Shown in pieces: positions 17,476 through 25,798 of a stretch of DNA of 64,000 nt. The DNA is from Mesorhizobium ventifaucium (GTDB taxonomy: Bacteria; Pseudomonadota; Alphaproteobacteria; Rhizobiales; Rhizobiaceae): contig NZ_CAKXZS010000012.1 of the NCBI RefSeq assembly GCF_935822925.1, positions 124,001 through 188,000 of the forward strand, written 5' to 3'. The notes beneath the pieces were generated by a model. It worked only from the letters and a program-made list of their open reading frames with translations. It searched no databases and was not told the DNA's origin. Position numbers and translations under genes: made by a program. Every line of letters begins with the position of its first letter. Positions within the stretch are counted from its first letter, which is position 1.

Positions 17476-17646
17476 GTGCAGAAGATCATCAGAGCTCTGG
17501 CCCTCGTTTATGCATGCTGCGTGTCGGACAACGGGGCGGCGCAAACCGTGTCCATAGTCGTCGATGGCGGGTCGCACGCGCTGATGGTCTCGCATTCCAG
17601 CGCGGTCGCCTCGCCTATCGAGGAAGCCGCCGCATCGGCGCAGTGA
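17476..17646 (+). CDS. Tiny secreted protein, unknown
   Basis: A 56-residue protein starting at GTG 17476 with AGGAGAAG 6-13 bases upstream. Residues 1-23 look like a Sec signal peptide (MQKIIRALALVYACC...GAAQ). The mature part is only about 33 residues (VSIVVDGGSHALMVSHSS...) without cysteines. The strong ribosome-binding site and signal peptide support a real gene. It is the first gene of the plus-strand cluster that continues with a broken SDR copy and the SDR at 18136. Confidence 0.5.
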   Translation: MQKIIRALALVYACCVSDNGAAQTVSIVVDGGSHALMVSHSSAVASPIEEAAASAQ

Positions 17647-17706
17647 CGAAACCCGTCGCCTCGCGCCGGCTGCATTCGACAAGTGCAAGCCTCAGGAGAC
17701 ATCGAC

Positions 17707-18006
17707 ATGAAAATCGTGGTCATTGGCGGCACTCGGTACATCCAGTTGGCGACCGTCGAGCGGCTGCGTCAACAGGGGCACGATGTCGTGGCGGCGTCGC
17801 CGCAATGTCGTGCCCTCGCAACATCGGCACCTCGTGATCCCGGCCATGCTGGCAGACCTCTTCGGGAATTCCTCGAGAACACCGCCTCCATCATGCGCCA
17901 CCTATGGCTCGGCCGACATCTTTGGCTCGGGGTCCTACGGCAGCGCCTCGGAGGTCATGGGGTCCGGGGCCAAGCGAGGGGAGGCTGCGAAGACAGTGTC
18001 GCTTGA
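17707..18006 (+). pseudogene. Broken N-terminal copy of the SDR gene
   Basis: The first 30 codons (MKIVVIGGTRYIQLATVERL, then RQQGHDVVAAS) are a diverged duplicate of the Rossmann start of the intact SDR at 18136 (MKIVIIGGTGLIGSKTVARL). It has lost the second glycine of the GGTGxIG nucleotide-binding motif (GGTRYIQ). After that the frame runs into unrelated, arginine-rich sequence and stops. This is a partial duplication left next to the functional gene, or the scar of an insertion into an older copy. Confidence 0.6.
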
Positions 18007-18135
18007 GCCAACCCCTTCGGCTCACGGTCGAGCGAGTCGCGGACGCGCCTCTCTCTCATTGAGGAATGCAGGACCGGCAGGGTGAGGAGCCGCCGGCATT
18101 ATCAGATCTTTTCGAAGTCAGAACAGGAGAATGAC

Positions 18136-18906
18136 ATGAAAATCGTAATCATCGGCGGCACCGGACTTATCGGCTCCAAGACCGTCGCAAGGCTGAGCGT
18201 GAAGGGCCACGACGTATTGGCGGCGGCGCCAAGTGGCGGCGTCAATACCTTCACCGGTGAAGGATTGGACAAGGCTCTTGCCGGGGCGGCGGTCGTCATC
18301 GACCTCGCCAATTCACCGTCGTTCGAGGACAAGGCCGTTCTCGAGTTCTTCGAAACAGCCGGAAAGAACCTGCTTGCGGCGGAGAAGGTTGCCGGCGTGA
18401 AACATCACATCGCGCTCTCGATCGTCGGGGCGGAGCGCCTGCCCCGCAGCGGCTACCTGCGCGCCAAGATGGCCCAGGAGAAGCTGATCAGGGAGTCCGG
18501 AATTCCCTACACGATCGTTCACTCGACCCAGTTCTTCGAGTTCCTTGGCGGCATTGCGCAGTCGGCAACTGTCGGCGACACCGTCTCGGTATCGTCGGCC
18601 TACTTCCAGCCCATCGCCTCCGACGACGTCGCAGACGTCATGGCTGACGTGGCGCTCTCCCAGCCGATTAACGGCGTGATGGAGATCGGCGGCCCCGAGC
18701 CGTTCCGGATGAACGAGCTGGTCGCGCGTTTTCTGCAGCTCGCCAACGATCCCAGGAAGGTGATCGGTGATCCTCATGCTCTCTATTTCGGGACCGAGCT
18801 AGACGACCGCTCGCTTGTCCCGGGCGCGGGCGCCCGCATCGGTTCGACGTCGTTCGAAGACTGGTTCGAACATGCCCCACCTCGGCGAAGCGGTGTTGCG
18901 GCGTAA
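18136..18906 (+). CDS. NmrA-like SDR oxidoreductase
   Basis: A 256-residue atypical short-chain dehydrogenase from ATG 18136, with AGGAGAATGAC in front. The nucleotide-binding motif is IIGGTGLIGSKT at the N-terminus, NmrA-like. Strand 4 reads GAAVVIDLANSPS, and a KHHIALSIVG region follows; the Tyr-x3-Lys-like pair occurs in SGYLRAKMAQEKLI. Such proteins bind NAD(P) and act as quinone/NADPH sensors or reductases in the cytoplasm. It belongs to a same-strand cluster reaching the HD protein at 22369. Confidence 0.8.
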   Translation: MKIVIIGGTGLIGSKTVARLSVKGHDVLAAAPSGGVNTFTGEGLDKALAGAAVVIDLANSPSFEDKAVLEFFETAGKNLLAAEKVAGVKHHIALSIVGAERLPRSGYLRAKMAQEKLIRESGIPYTIVHSTQFFEFLGGIAQSATVGDTVSVSSAYFQPIASDDVADVMADVALSQPINGVMEIGGPEPFRMNELVARFLQLANDPRKVIGDPHALYFGTELDDRSLVPGAGARIGSTSFEDWFEHAPPRRSGVAA

Positions 18907-18943
18907 CGGCATCATCTGAAGAGAACTCGCAAGGAAACGAACG

Positions 18944-19942
18944 ATGGACCACGAGCTGCCCTTTGCGCCTCAGGCGAGTCGCCGAGCCCTGCTCCTCGGT
19001 GCAGCTGCCGCCGGCATTGCAACCGGCCTGCCCAAATACGCGCTCGCGCAAGGGGCAGCCGGCCAGGAGTCGAACTCATTCATTTCTCAAGAAGGATTAA
19101 AAGATATGAGCCCTATTACAACCAAGGACGGCACGAAGATCTATTACAAGGACTGGGGTCCGAAGGACGCCCAACCGATCGTCTTCCATCATGGCTGGCC
19201 ACTCAGCGCCGACGATTGGGACACGCAGATGCTTTTCTTTGTCGGGCATGGTTTTCGTACTATCGCCCATGACCGGCGCGGGCACGGCCGTTCCGCGCAG
19301 GTGAGCGACGGTCACGACATGGATCACTACGCCGCCGACATTGCCGCTGTGGTCGAGCATCTCGACCTGAGAAATACGGTCCACATCGGTCACTCCACCG
19401 GCGGTGGTGAAGCCACTCACTATGTCGCGCAGCATGGGCAGCCTCAGGGCCGCGTCGCAAAGCTCGTGCTTATCGGCGCTGTGCCGCCAATCATGGTGAA
19501 GACGCCGGCCAATCCTGGTGGCCTTCCGATCGAAGTGTTCGACGGGCTGCGCAAGTCGCTCGCCGACAACCGCGCGCAGTTCTACATCGATTTCCCGTCT
19601 GGCCCCTTCTACGGCTTCAACCGGCCGGGCGCGGAAGCGATCCAGGGCGTCATCCAGAACTGGTGGCGGCAGGCCATGATGGGTAGCGCGAAAGCGCAGT
19701 ATGAAGGCATCAAGGCCTTTTCGGAGACCGATTTCACCCACGACCTCAAGATCATCGACGTGCCGACACTCGTCATGCACGGCACGGACGACCAGATCGT
19801 GCCCATTGCCGATTCCGCGCCGTTATCCGCAAAGCTTCTAAAGAACGGCACGCTCAAGATCTATGAGGGCTTTCCGCACGGGATGTGTACCACGCATGCC
19901 GATGTGGTGAACGCCGACTTGCTCACCTTCATTAGGTCCTAA
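18944..19942 (+). CDS. Tat-exported alpha/beta hydrolase (haloperoxidase-like)
   Basis: A 332-residue hydrolase of the non-heme chloroperoxidase/arylesterase group. It has a twin-arginine signal ([18 protein letters not shown], cleavage near ALAQ). In the catalytic domain [11 protein letters not shown] forms the oxyanion region, GHSTGGGE is the nucleophile elbow, the acid is in [11 protein letters not shown], and the His is in GFPHGM. Family members hydrolyse esters and in vitro perhydrolyse acids. Most relatives are cytoplasmic, so export is notable. An internal ATG at 19108 (MSPITTKDG) matches the normal family start, so the signal is an added module. Confidence 0.85.
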   Translation: MDHELPFAPQASRRALLLGAAAAGIATGLPKYALAQGAAGQESNSFISQEGLKDMSPITTKDGTKIYYKDWGPKDAQPIVFHHGWPLSADDWDTQMLFFVGHGFRTIAHDRRGHGRSAQVSDGHDMDHYAADIAAVVEHLDLRNTVHIGHSTGGGEATHYVAQHGQPQGRVAKLVLIGAVPPIMVKTPANPGGLPIEVFDGLRKSLADNRAQFYIDFPSGPFYGFNRPGAEAIQGVIQNWWRQAMMGSAKAQYEGIKAFSETDFTHDLKIIDVPTLVMHGTDDQIVPIADSAPLSAKLLKNGTLKIYEGFPHGMCTTHADVVNADLLTFIRS

Positions 19943-20040
19943 GGCTCACGCCGTGCCCTCAGGCGAGAGCCCGATCGCCGGCCGTCCTCCCCTCCGGCCG
20001 GCGATCACCCCCAATCTCAACCGCAACTGGAGCCAGACAA

Positions 20041-20466
20041 ATGATCAGGACCATACTCTACAGCACCGCCGCTCTCGCGGCCCTCATCGCCACCTCAGCG
20101 CTTGCCGAAGATTCGGCGGGCGTGCCCTTCAAGGGCGTGAAGCTCGTCTACGACCACCCGCTTCCAAACGTGCCCGGCAAGAGCATGAGGGGCGTGCTCG
20201 TCGAATATGAGCCCGGCGGCATTTCGCCCGCGCATCTCCACCCCAAGTCCGCCTTCATCTACGCCACGGTCCTCGAAGGAGCGATTAAGAGCCAAGTCAA
20301 TGATGAGCCGGTAATCACCTATCGCGCCGGCGAAAGCTGGTCCGAGTATCCTGGCGATCGTCACAGCGTCAGCCAGAATGCCAGCGCAACCGAACCCGCC
20401 CGGCTGCTGGCCGTGTTCGTCGTCGACACCGACGAGACGGAACTGGTGATCCCATACGACGAATGA
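20041..20466 (+). CDS. Periplasmic cupin protein
   Basis: A 141-residue cupin with a Sec signal peptide (MIRTILYSTAALAALIATSALAE). Motif 1 is GGISPAHLHPKSAFIYATVLEG with two His and motif 2 is YPGDRHSVSQNAS. Small periplasmic cupins of this sort occur next to stress enzymes in rhizobia, but their reaction is unknown. It lies 98 bp after the Tat-exported hydrolase, which also acts outside the cytoplasm. Confidence 0.8.
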   Translation: MIRTILYSTAALAALIATSALAEDSAGVPFKGVKLVYDHPLPNVPGKSMRGVLVEYEPGGISPAHLHPKSAFIYATVLEGAIKSQVNDEPVITYRAGESWSEYPGDRHSVSQNASATEPARLLAVFVVDTDETELVIPYDE

Positions 20467-20563
20467 ACCGGGATTTCATCGCCTGTTTGAACGGGAGGAG
20501 CGCCGCGCCGCCGGAGCGTTTAACGAATTCGGCGGCACGGACACTCAACCAAGGACGGCAGCA

Positions 20564-21001
20564 ATGCTTATCGAGAAACTGCATGCCTTCACGTCGTCGC
20601 GTCTTGCGGTGATCGACTTCAATGCAACGGTGCAAGCGGCCGCCCTTTCGCTTTCCAGGCCCGGCATCGGCCTCGTTGTCGTGTGCAATGCCGGCGGAAG
20701 CGCGGAAGGCGTGCTCAGCAAATCCGACCTCGTGCGCCATCTCACCGGGCCAACGTCCTCAACACCGCCGGTGTCCGACCTGATGTGCAGATCCATCGTC
20801 TCGTGCAGTCCGCAGGACGATGTTCATGACGTATGGCAGACCATGGCCGCGCGACGCCTGCAGAACATTCCGGTGATCGACGTTGGCGTCAGGCCTCTCG
20901 GCATACTGGACATCCGGGACGCCATGAAAGTCCTGTTCGAGCAGGAAGAAATGCAGGAGCGGATGCTCTTCAACTACGTCACCGGCCTCGGCTACCGCTA
21001 G
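20564..21001 (+). CDS. CBS-pair protein
   Basis: A 145-residue protein built of two CBS motifs: the first around ATVQAAALSLSRPGIGLVVV to GVLSKSDLVRHL, the second around VSDLMCRSIVSCSPQDDVHD to IPVIDVGVRPLGILDIRDAM. The C-terminal tail (FEQEEMQERMLFNYVTGLGYR) is typical of rhizobial stand-alone CBS proteins. CBS pairs bind adenosyl compounds and usually regulate a partner. No enzymatic domain is attached. The partner is unknown. Confidence 0.85.
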   Translation: MLIEKLHAFTSSRLAVIDFNATVQAAALSLSRPGIGLVVVCNAGGSAEGVLSKSDLVRHLTGPTSSTPPVSDLMCRSIVSCSPQDDVHDVWQTMAARRLQNIPVIDVGVRPLGILDIRDAMKVLFEQEEMQERMLFNYVTGLGYR

Positions 21002-21060
21002 CTGTTTCCTGCAGCGGTGCCGCGCCTCTTCCAGGAATCCTCCCCGAAAGGATTGTGAAC

Positions 21061-21708
21061 ATGAAACTATACTACAGTCCGCTCGCGTGCAGTCTTGCCG
21101 ATCACATAGCCTTGCTCGAGGCGGGCGCGCCATTCGAACGGGAGAGCGTCAATCTGAAGACGAAGCGAACGGCGTCGGGCGCCGATTTCAACGATGTGGC
21201 GCGCAAGGGCTACGTTCCGGCGCTGGTGCTGGACAGCGGAGAAGTCCTCACCGAGAACATCGCCGTCCTGGATTGGCTGGCTATGGAGTATCCGGCGCTC
21301 GGCGTTCCGGAAAATCTCGGCCGTACCCGCGTGCTGGAAGCGCTGGCTTTCATCTCGACCGAGGTGCACCGCAGCTTCAAGCCGATGTGGCATGCGAGCA
21401 GCGACGGTCAAAAGGCACAGGCAAGAGCGACGATTTCCAGGCTGCTGGACATCCTTTCGGGCAATCTTGCGGGCGACTACCTGTTTGGCGCAAAACCCAG
21501 CGTGGCCGACTTCTATCTTTTCGTGATGCTGCTGTGGGCCGAGCGCTTCGATGTCACCGTTCCCGCGCCATTGATTGCCTTGCGTAAGCGTATGGCGAGC
21601 CGTCCGGCCGTGCAGGAGGCAATGCGGCAAGAGGGCCTCATCTCTTTGATAGACAATGAACGAGCGTCTCGGGTTCGTGAGGCAAAGCCGCCGGTCGCAA
21701 CTCGCTAA
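21061..21708 (+). CDS. Glutathione S-transferase, beta-like
   Basis: A 215-residue GST from ATG 21061 (AAAGGATTGTGAAC in front). The N-terminal thioredoxin-like domain starts MKLYYSPLACSLADHIALLE with the beta-class Cys10, and has the cis-Pro in GYVPALVLDSGE and ENIAVLDWLA for glutathione contact. The C-terminal helical domain contains DYLFGAKPSVADFYLF. Cytoplasmic detoxification of electrophiles is the usual role. It is followed by the HD protein after 7 bp, so the two are co-translated. Confidence 0.9.
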   Translation: MKLYYSPLACSLADHIALLEAGAPFERESVNLKTKRTASGADFNDVARKGYVPALVLDSGEVLTENIAVLDWLAMEYPALGVPENLGRTRVLEALAFISTEVHRSFKPMWHASSDGQKAQARATISRLLDILSGNLAGDYLFGAKPSVADFYLFVMLLWAERFDVTVPAPLIALRKRMASRPAVQEAMRQEGLISLIDNERASRVREAKPPVATR

Positions 21709-21715
21709 GGAGATT

Positions 21716-22369
21716 ATGGACATGAACCGAACCAGCAGTCGGATGCTTGCGGAAATTTCGGTTCCCGATACGCCGCTCGTGGAACGGGCCCTCGACTATG
21801 CCCGCCGGGAAAGCGAGCCATATCTGTTCAATCATGTTGTCCGCTCCTGGTTGTTTGCGGCACGGATCGGACAGCTTCGCAACATTGATCACGACGCGGA
21901 AGTCGTCGCCCTAGGGACGCTGCTGCACGACATCACGCTCAACGAACGGTTTGACGGTCCGCGCCGCTTCGAAGTCGAAGGCGCTGATCTGGCTCGGATC
22001 TTCGCCCGGCAAGGCGGGGTCGACGAGCGCCGAGCCCAACTGATCTGGGACAGCGTCGCCCTCAACTCCACACCATCCATCGGCCTCTACAAGGAGGCGG
22101 AGGTGGCGCTCTGTACTGCCGGCATCTGCCTGGATGTGATCGGCCTGCAATACGAGCTTATCCCCGCAGCAGAGATAGCGAGGATCGTTGAGGAATTCCC
22201 GCGGCTCGAAATGAAGCGGCGGATGAGCCGGTGCTTCTGTCACATCGCCGAGGCCAGACCGGAAACGACCTACGACAATTTCGTCCGGGATTTCGGTGAA
22301 CGCTATGTACCTGGATATCGAGTTCCTTCCTCCGTCGACCTTGTGTCGAACGCACCCTTCGAAGGGTGA
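21716..22369 (+). CDS. HD-domain protein (cyanamide-hydratase-like)
   Basis: A 217-residue HD hydrolase starting at ATG 21716 with AAGGAG in front. The HD metal motif is visible as H in NHVVRSWLFA and HD in LGTLLHDITLNERF. It belongs to the group containing fungal cyanamide hydratase and many bacterial proteins of unknown substrate. Last gene of the same-strand cluster. The 260 bp after it, up to the response regulator end at 22629, contain nothing that I can support. Confidence 0.8.
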   Translation: MDMNRTSSRMLAEISVPDTPLVERALDYARRESEPYLFNHVVRSWLFAARIGQLRNIDHDAEVVALGTLLHDITLNERFDGPRRFEVEGADLARIFARQGGVDERRAQLIWDSVALNSTPSIGLYKEAEVALCTAGICLDVIGLQYELIPAAEIARIVEEFPRLEMKRRMSRCFCHIAEARPETTYDNFVRDFGERYVPGYRVPSSVDLVSNAPFEG

Positions 22370-22628
22370 ACACGGCTAACAGCCAGATCGTCCGACAGTT
22401 CCGCGCATGGAACACAACATCGGGAACTCGTACGTTGCTGTAGCTTCACTCAGGGCTATCGCATATGAGCTGGTGGCAGGCTTACCTGTCCGCCTTAGTC
22501 CTGCCCTCATGCGATAGTCCTGGCCTTGACCCGACAAGTCCGCTGCCTTCAAGCCAACCTCCTCGTAAAGCACGAGAAGGAATTCCCTGCGCGCTAGGTG
22601 ATCCTTTCGGACGGAAGCATCTATCGGC

Positions 22629-23333
22629 TTATGCCAAAGTCTTGTTCGCGCCGGCCTCGCGCATCGGCGCCGGCAGCGTCTCCCATGCCCGGATCAACTC
22701 GCCGATGGAAGCAGCCTCCATCTTGCGCATGACGTTGCCGCGGTGCAGCTTCACCGTAACCTCGCTGATGCCGAGATCGAAGGCGATCTGTTTGTTTAGA
22801 CGTCCCCACGCGACCTGACAAAGAACCTCGCGCTCCCGTGGCGTCAGCGTCTCGAGACGTTCGAGGTTGCGTTTGACGACCGCGGATGCCGCCCGCCGCG
22901 CGGCATCCGCGGCAACACCGGCGATTACCGCATCAAGCAGCGTCTGGTCCCGCACCGGCTTCGTGAGGAAGTCCACCGCTCCGGCCTTCATTGCCTGCAC
23001 GGTCATTGGAATGTCGCCGTGCCCGGTCAGGAAGATGATCGGCTTGGGGTTGCCCGTTTGGGCCAGATGAAGCTGCAGGTCGAGGCCGCTCGCTCCCGGC
23101 ATGCGCACGTCGAGGATCAGGCAACCGGAACTGTCCAGTACGTCGGCATTGAGCAATTCGCGCGTCGAGCTAAAACAGACGGGCTGAAACCCGGCAGAAA
23201 GTATCAATTCGGACAGCCCCTCGCGGACAGCCGCATCGTCATCCACAATGATGACGAGTGGCTGCTCCGCTTCGTTGTTCCGCTGCGATGACAACGGCGC
23301 CGATCTCCGTAGGTGCGGCTGCTCAAGTCTCAT
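22629..23333 (-). CDS. FixJ-type response regulator
   Basis: A 234-residue two-domain regulator from ATG 23333 (GGAGG upstream, inside the end of the previous gene). The receiver has the acidic pair in VIIVDDDAAVREGL, the phospho-Asp in LILDVRMPG, the Thr in FLTGHGDIPM and the Lys in FLTKPVRDQ. The LuxR/FixJ helix-turn-helix follows: LTPREREVLCQVAWGRLNKQ and IAFDLGISEVTVKLHRGNVM. It binds DNA when phosphorylated. Third gene of an operon of three regulators; the TAG of the preceding gene is one base from its ATG. Confidence 0.9.
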   Translation of the reverse strand: MRLEQPHLRRSAPLSSQRNNEAEQPLVIIVDDDAAVREGLSELILSAGFQPVCFSSTRELLNADVLDSSGCLILDVRMPGASGLDLQLHLAQTGNPKPIIFLTGHGDIPMTVQAMKAGAVDFLTKPVRDQTLLDAVIAGVAADAARRAASAVVKRNLERLETLTPREREVLCQVAWGRLNKQIAFDLGISEVTVKLHRGNVMRKMEAASIGELIRAWETLPAPMREAGANKTLA

Positions 23334-23334
23334 G

Positions 23335-23712
23335 CTAACCTCCATTTTTCGATTTGCGTAAGACATCGCCGATGGCTGCCAGCATGACCTGCGCATCGAA
23401 GGGCTTGCGGAAGCATCCGCTGACGCCCTCTGCTTGGTCCGCATCGGCAATCTCGTGGCGTCCGGTGATCAAGAACATCGGCAGATCCGGGCGCACCTTC
23501 TTCACCAGGTCACAAAGTTCGAAGCCGTCCATGCCGGGCATCCCGATGTCGGTGATGAGCACGTCCAGGCCGGACAGCCCGCTAATGAGCAATGATCGCG
23601 CCGACGAGAAGCTGCGAGCCACATAGCCTGCGGACTCCAGCAGATTCTCCAGCGACTCGAGCAGCCTTGGATCATCATCGACAACCGCCACAACTGGTCT
23701 TCTCTTGATCAC
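23335..23712 (-). CDS. Single-domain response regulator (CheY-like)
   Basis: A 125-residue stand-alone receiver: acidic pair in VAVVDDDPRLLE, phospho-Asp in VLITDIGMPGMDG, conserved Thr in MFLITGRHE, and Lys in CFRKPFDA. No output domain, so it probably acts as a phosphate sink or a relay between a kinase and its two FixJ-like neighbours. It starts at GTG 23712, overlapping the TGA of the upstream regulator by GTGA. Confidence 0.9.
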   Translation of the reverse strand: MIKRRPVVAVVDDDPRLLESLENLLESAGYVARSFSSARSLLISGLSGLDVLITDIGMPGMDGFELCDLVKKVRPDLPMFLITGRHEIADADQAEGVSGCFRKPFDAQVMLAAIGDVLRKSKNGG

Positions 23713-24356
23713 ACCCGGGTCCCTCCCGTTCGTCGCGAGTGGGTGATCGGTATCTCCAATCGCTCCGCGATCCGCACGAGATCGGCGAGCGACGCCGCCG
23801 CCATTTTCTGCATCACGTTCCTTCTATGGATTTCCAGCGTGACTTCGCTGATCCCCAGCTCGGCGGCGGCCTGCTTGTTGAGCAAACCGCTCACCACCAG
23901 TGGCAGCACCTCGCGCTCGCGTGGCGTCAGCTCGAGATAACGTCGTCTCAACACGCCAAGTTCGGCGCGCGCTGACCTCTTTTCCCGATCCTGGGCGATT
24001 GCCGCATCGATTGCGGCCATGAGGTTCGCATCACTGAAGGGCTTGGTCAGGAAATCCACGGCGCCGTGCTTGATCGCGCGCACGGACGACGGGATGTCGC
24101 CATGCCCAGTTATGAAAACGATCGGCGGATGGTTCCCCTTCGCGATCTGCCTCTGCAGGTCGAGCCCGTTGATATCCGGCAGCTCGACATCGAGAATGAT
24201 GCACGAGGGGACGTCCGGCTTCTCCGCGCCGATGTAGTCTCCGGCCGATCCGAACGCCAGGGCGCGCATTCCGTGCGACGCCAGAAGCTCTCCGAGCGCC
24301 TCCCGGATCCGCGCATCGTCATCGACGATGAATACGATATGGTCGTCCGTCGTCAT
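23709..24356 (-). CDS. FixJ-type response regulator
   Basis: A 215-residue regulator: receiver with DDDARIREALGEL, phospho-Asp in IILDVELPDINGLD, FITGHGDIPSSV, and Lys in FLTKPFSD; then the HTH (LTPREREVLPLVVSGLLNKQ, AAELGISEVTLEIHRRNVM). First gene of the three-regulator operon. A promoter-like element at 24416-24461 lies 58 bp ahead and is shared with the four-PAS kinase at 28946, which makes that kinase the best candidate partner. An MFS gene diverges from the same intergenic region. Confidence 0.9.
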   Translation of the reverse strand: MTTDDHIVFIVDDDARIREALGELLASHGMRALAFGSAGDYIGAEKPDVPSCIILDVELPDINGLDLQRQIAKGNHPPIVFITGHGDIPSSVRAIKHGAVDFLTKPFSDANLMAAIDAAIAQDREKRSARAELGVLRRRYLELTPREREVLPLVVSGLLNKQAAAELGISEVTLEIHRRNVMQKMAAASLADLVRIAERLEIPITHSRRTGGTRV

Positions 24357-24415
24357 TGCGCCTTCTTTACTTCAACCAGGGCAGCATTCTCGCGCGCGGG
24401 ATTCGCCAACTCATT

Positions 24416-24461
24416 CCGCACCGTAGCCTCTCTTTGACCGTCCGGCACCCTATGGAAATCC
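24416..24461 (-). promoter_or_regulatory. Shared promoter layout, copy 1 (response-regulator operon)
   Basis: On the minus strand: GGATTTCCAT (24461-24452), then GGTGCC with 17 nt to CTACGG, then GTGCGG. The same order and total length of 46 nt occur at 29036-29081 in front of the four-PAS kinase. The remaining sequence between the boxes is not conserved. Inference: a common activator binds GGATTTCCAT next to a weak promoter. Confidence 0.45.
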
Positions 24462-24601
24462 TGTACGCTCTTCTTCGCGTTTGCAACGCGCGTGCAGGGT
24501 GTCGTTTGCGCGCCGAACGTTAAGCTGTAGGATGGCATCTTGGAGGTCGAGACCGACCCGGACGCGAGGACGCTCCGGCCGCCGAGTGAGGCGTAGCCGG
24601 C

Positions 24602-25798
24602 ATGACCGAAACTCCGCGAGATCCTTGGATACCCCGCGAACCCGCGTCCCTAGTGATAGGTGCGATCGCCGCGCAGGTGATCGGTGGGCTGGTCCCACAG
24701 ATGTCGCCCTTTGTGATTGCCGGGCTGATGGCCGGCCTCTCGCTGTCGGAACGCGACTCCGGCCTCGTCGTCTCCGCCGAGTTTCTCACTCTCGCTGCCA
24801 CGGCCATCGCCATTGCGCCCGTCCTGCCCAGGCTTTCCTATCGGCGCGTCGGTCTTGTCGCCGCCGCGCTGACATTGCTCGCCCAAGGCGCATCGACCTT
24901 CAGCGCCTCGTGGACATCGCTCGTCCTGCTTCGTAGCCTGGCGGGCGTCGGCGAGGGTGCGCTTTACGCCGTATCGCTCTCGATCGTCGCCTCGCATTGC
25001 AGGAACCCGGATAGGGTCTACGGCTACTTCCAGGTCGTCTGGGCCTTGGGCAGCGCCGGGCTCTTCGCCGTCGGCGGAGAGGTCACCGCCGCTTTCGCCC
25101 ATCGCGGCATCCTTGGGCTCATCGCGGGCGTGACGCTTGCACTCGCGCCGCTCCTGTTCCTTGTTCCGGACGTACGCGCCAAAACCGGCAGCGGAACCTT
25201 GGTCGCCTCGGCACAAGCCTCCCCGATGCTCTGTGTCATGACGCTCGCGTCGATCGTGGTCTACGTGGCTGCGTCCGCCGCGATTTACGCGTTTAGCGCC
25301 CCCTTGGGCGAGCGCGCTGGCCTCGACACGAGCGCCGTCGGCTATGCGCTGACGGTCTCGACGCTGGTCGGTCTCGCAGGGGCGGGAGCCGCAACCGCGC
25401 TCAACGTGCGCTGGGGACGGGCGATCCCCATATCGGGGTTCTGCATCGGCTTCATGCTCGTCGTGCTCGCGCTTTGTTTCTGGCGCAACCCAGCCGCCTA
25501 TGTCATCGCTCTCGGCGGCTCGGTCGTCGTTTACTATTTCTCGATGCCCTACCTGTTGGGCCTCGCCGCCGCGCTCGATCGCAGCGGACGTTGGGCCGCG
25601 GCGGCGGGATCGGCCTATCTGATCGGTTTTGCCGCCGGCCCCCTAGTCGCGGGCGCCGTGATCGTAGCGGCGGGCTACGCCGGTCTCGCCGCCGTCTGCG
25701 TTGCATTCACGCTTGCCGCCTGGGGGCTCGCGATGGCCGTCAATCGGGGCGTTACGACATCGTCGCGCTGCCCCCATTCGTCGCGAGCGGAAGCGTGA
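24602..25798 (+). CDS. MFS transporter
   Basis: A 398-residue major-facilitator carrier with about 12 hydrophobic segments. The loop between TM2 and TM3 reads RLSYRRVGLVAAALTLL, a form of the family's GxxxDRxGRR motif. The central loop near residue 195 (VPDVRAKTGSG) separates two six-helix halves. The substrate cannot be inferred. It diverges from the response-regulator operon, sharing about 245 bp, and its 3' end overlaps the convergent kinase gene by 47 bp. Confidence 0.8.
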   Translation: MTETPRDPWIPREPASLVIGAIAAQVIGGLVPQMSPFVIAGLMAGLSLSERDSGLVVSAEFLTLAATAIAIAPVLPRLSYRRVGLVAAALTLLAQGASTFSASWTSLVLLRSLAGVGEGALYAVSLSIVASHCRNPDRVYGYFQVVWALGSAGLFAVGGEVTAAFAHRGILGLIAGVTLALAPLLFLVPDVRAKTGSGTLVASAQASPMLCVMTLASIVVYVAASAAIYAFSAPLGERAGLDTSAVGYALTVSTLVGLAGAGAATALNVRWGRAIPISGFCIGFMLVVLALCFWRNPAAYVIALGGSVVVYYFSMPYLLGLAAALDRSGRWAAAAGSAYLIGFAAGPLVAGAVIVAAGYAGLAAVCVAFTLAAWGLAMAVNRGVTTSSRCPHSSRAEA

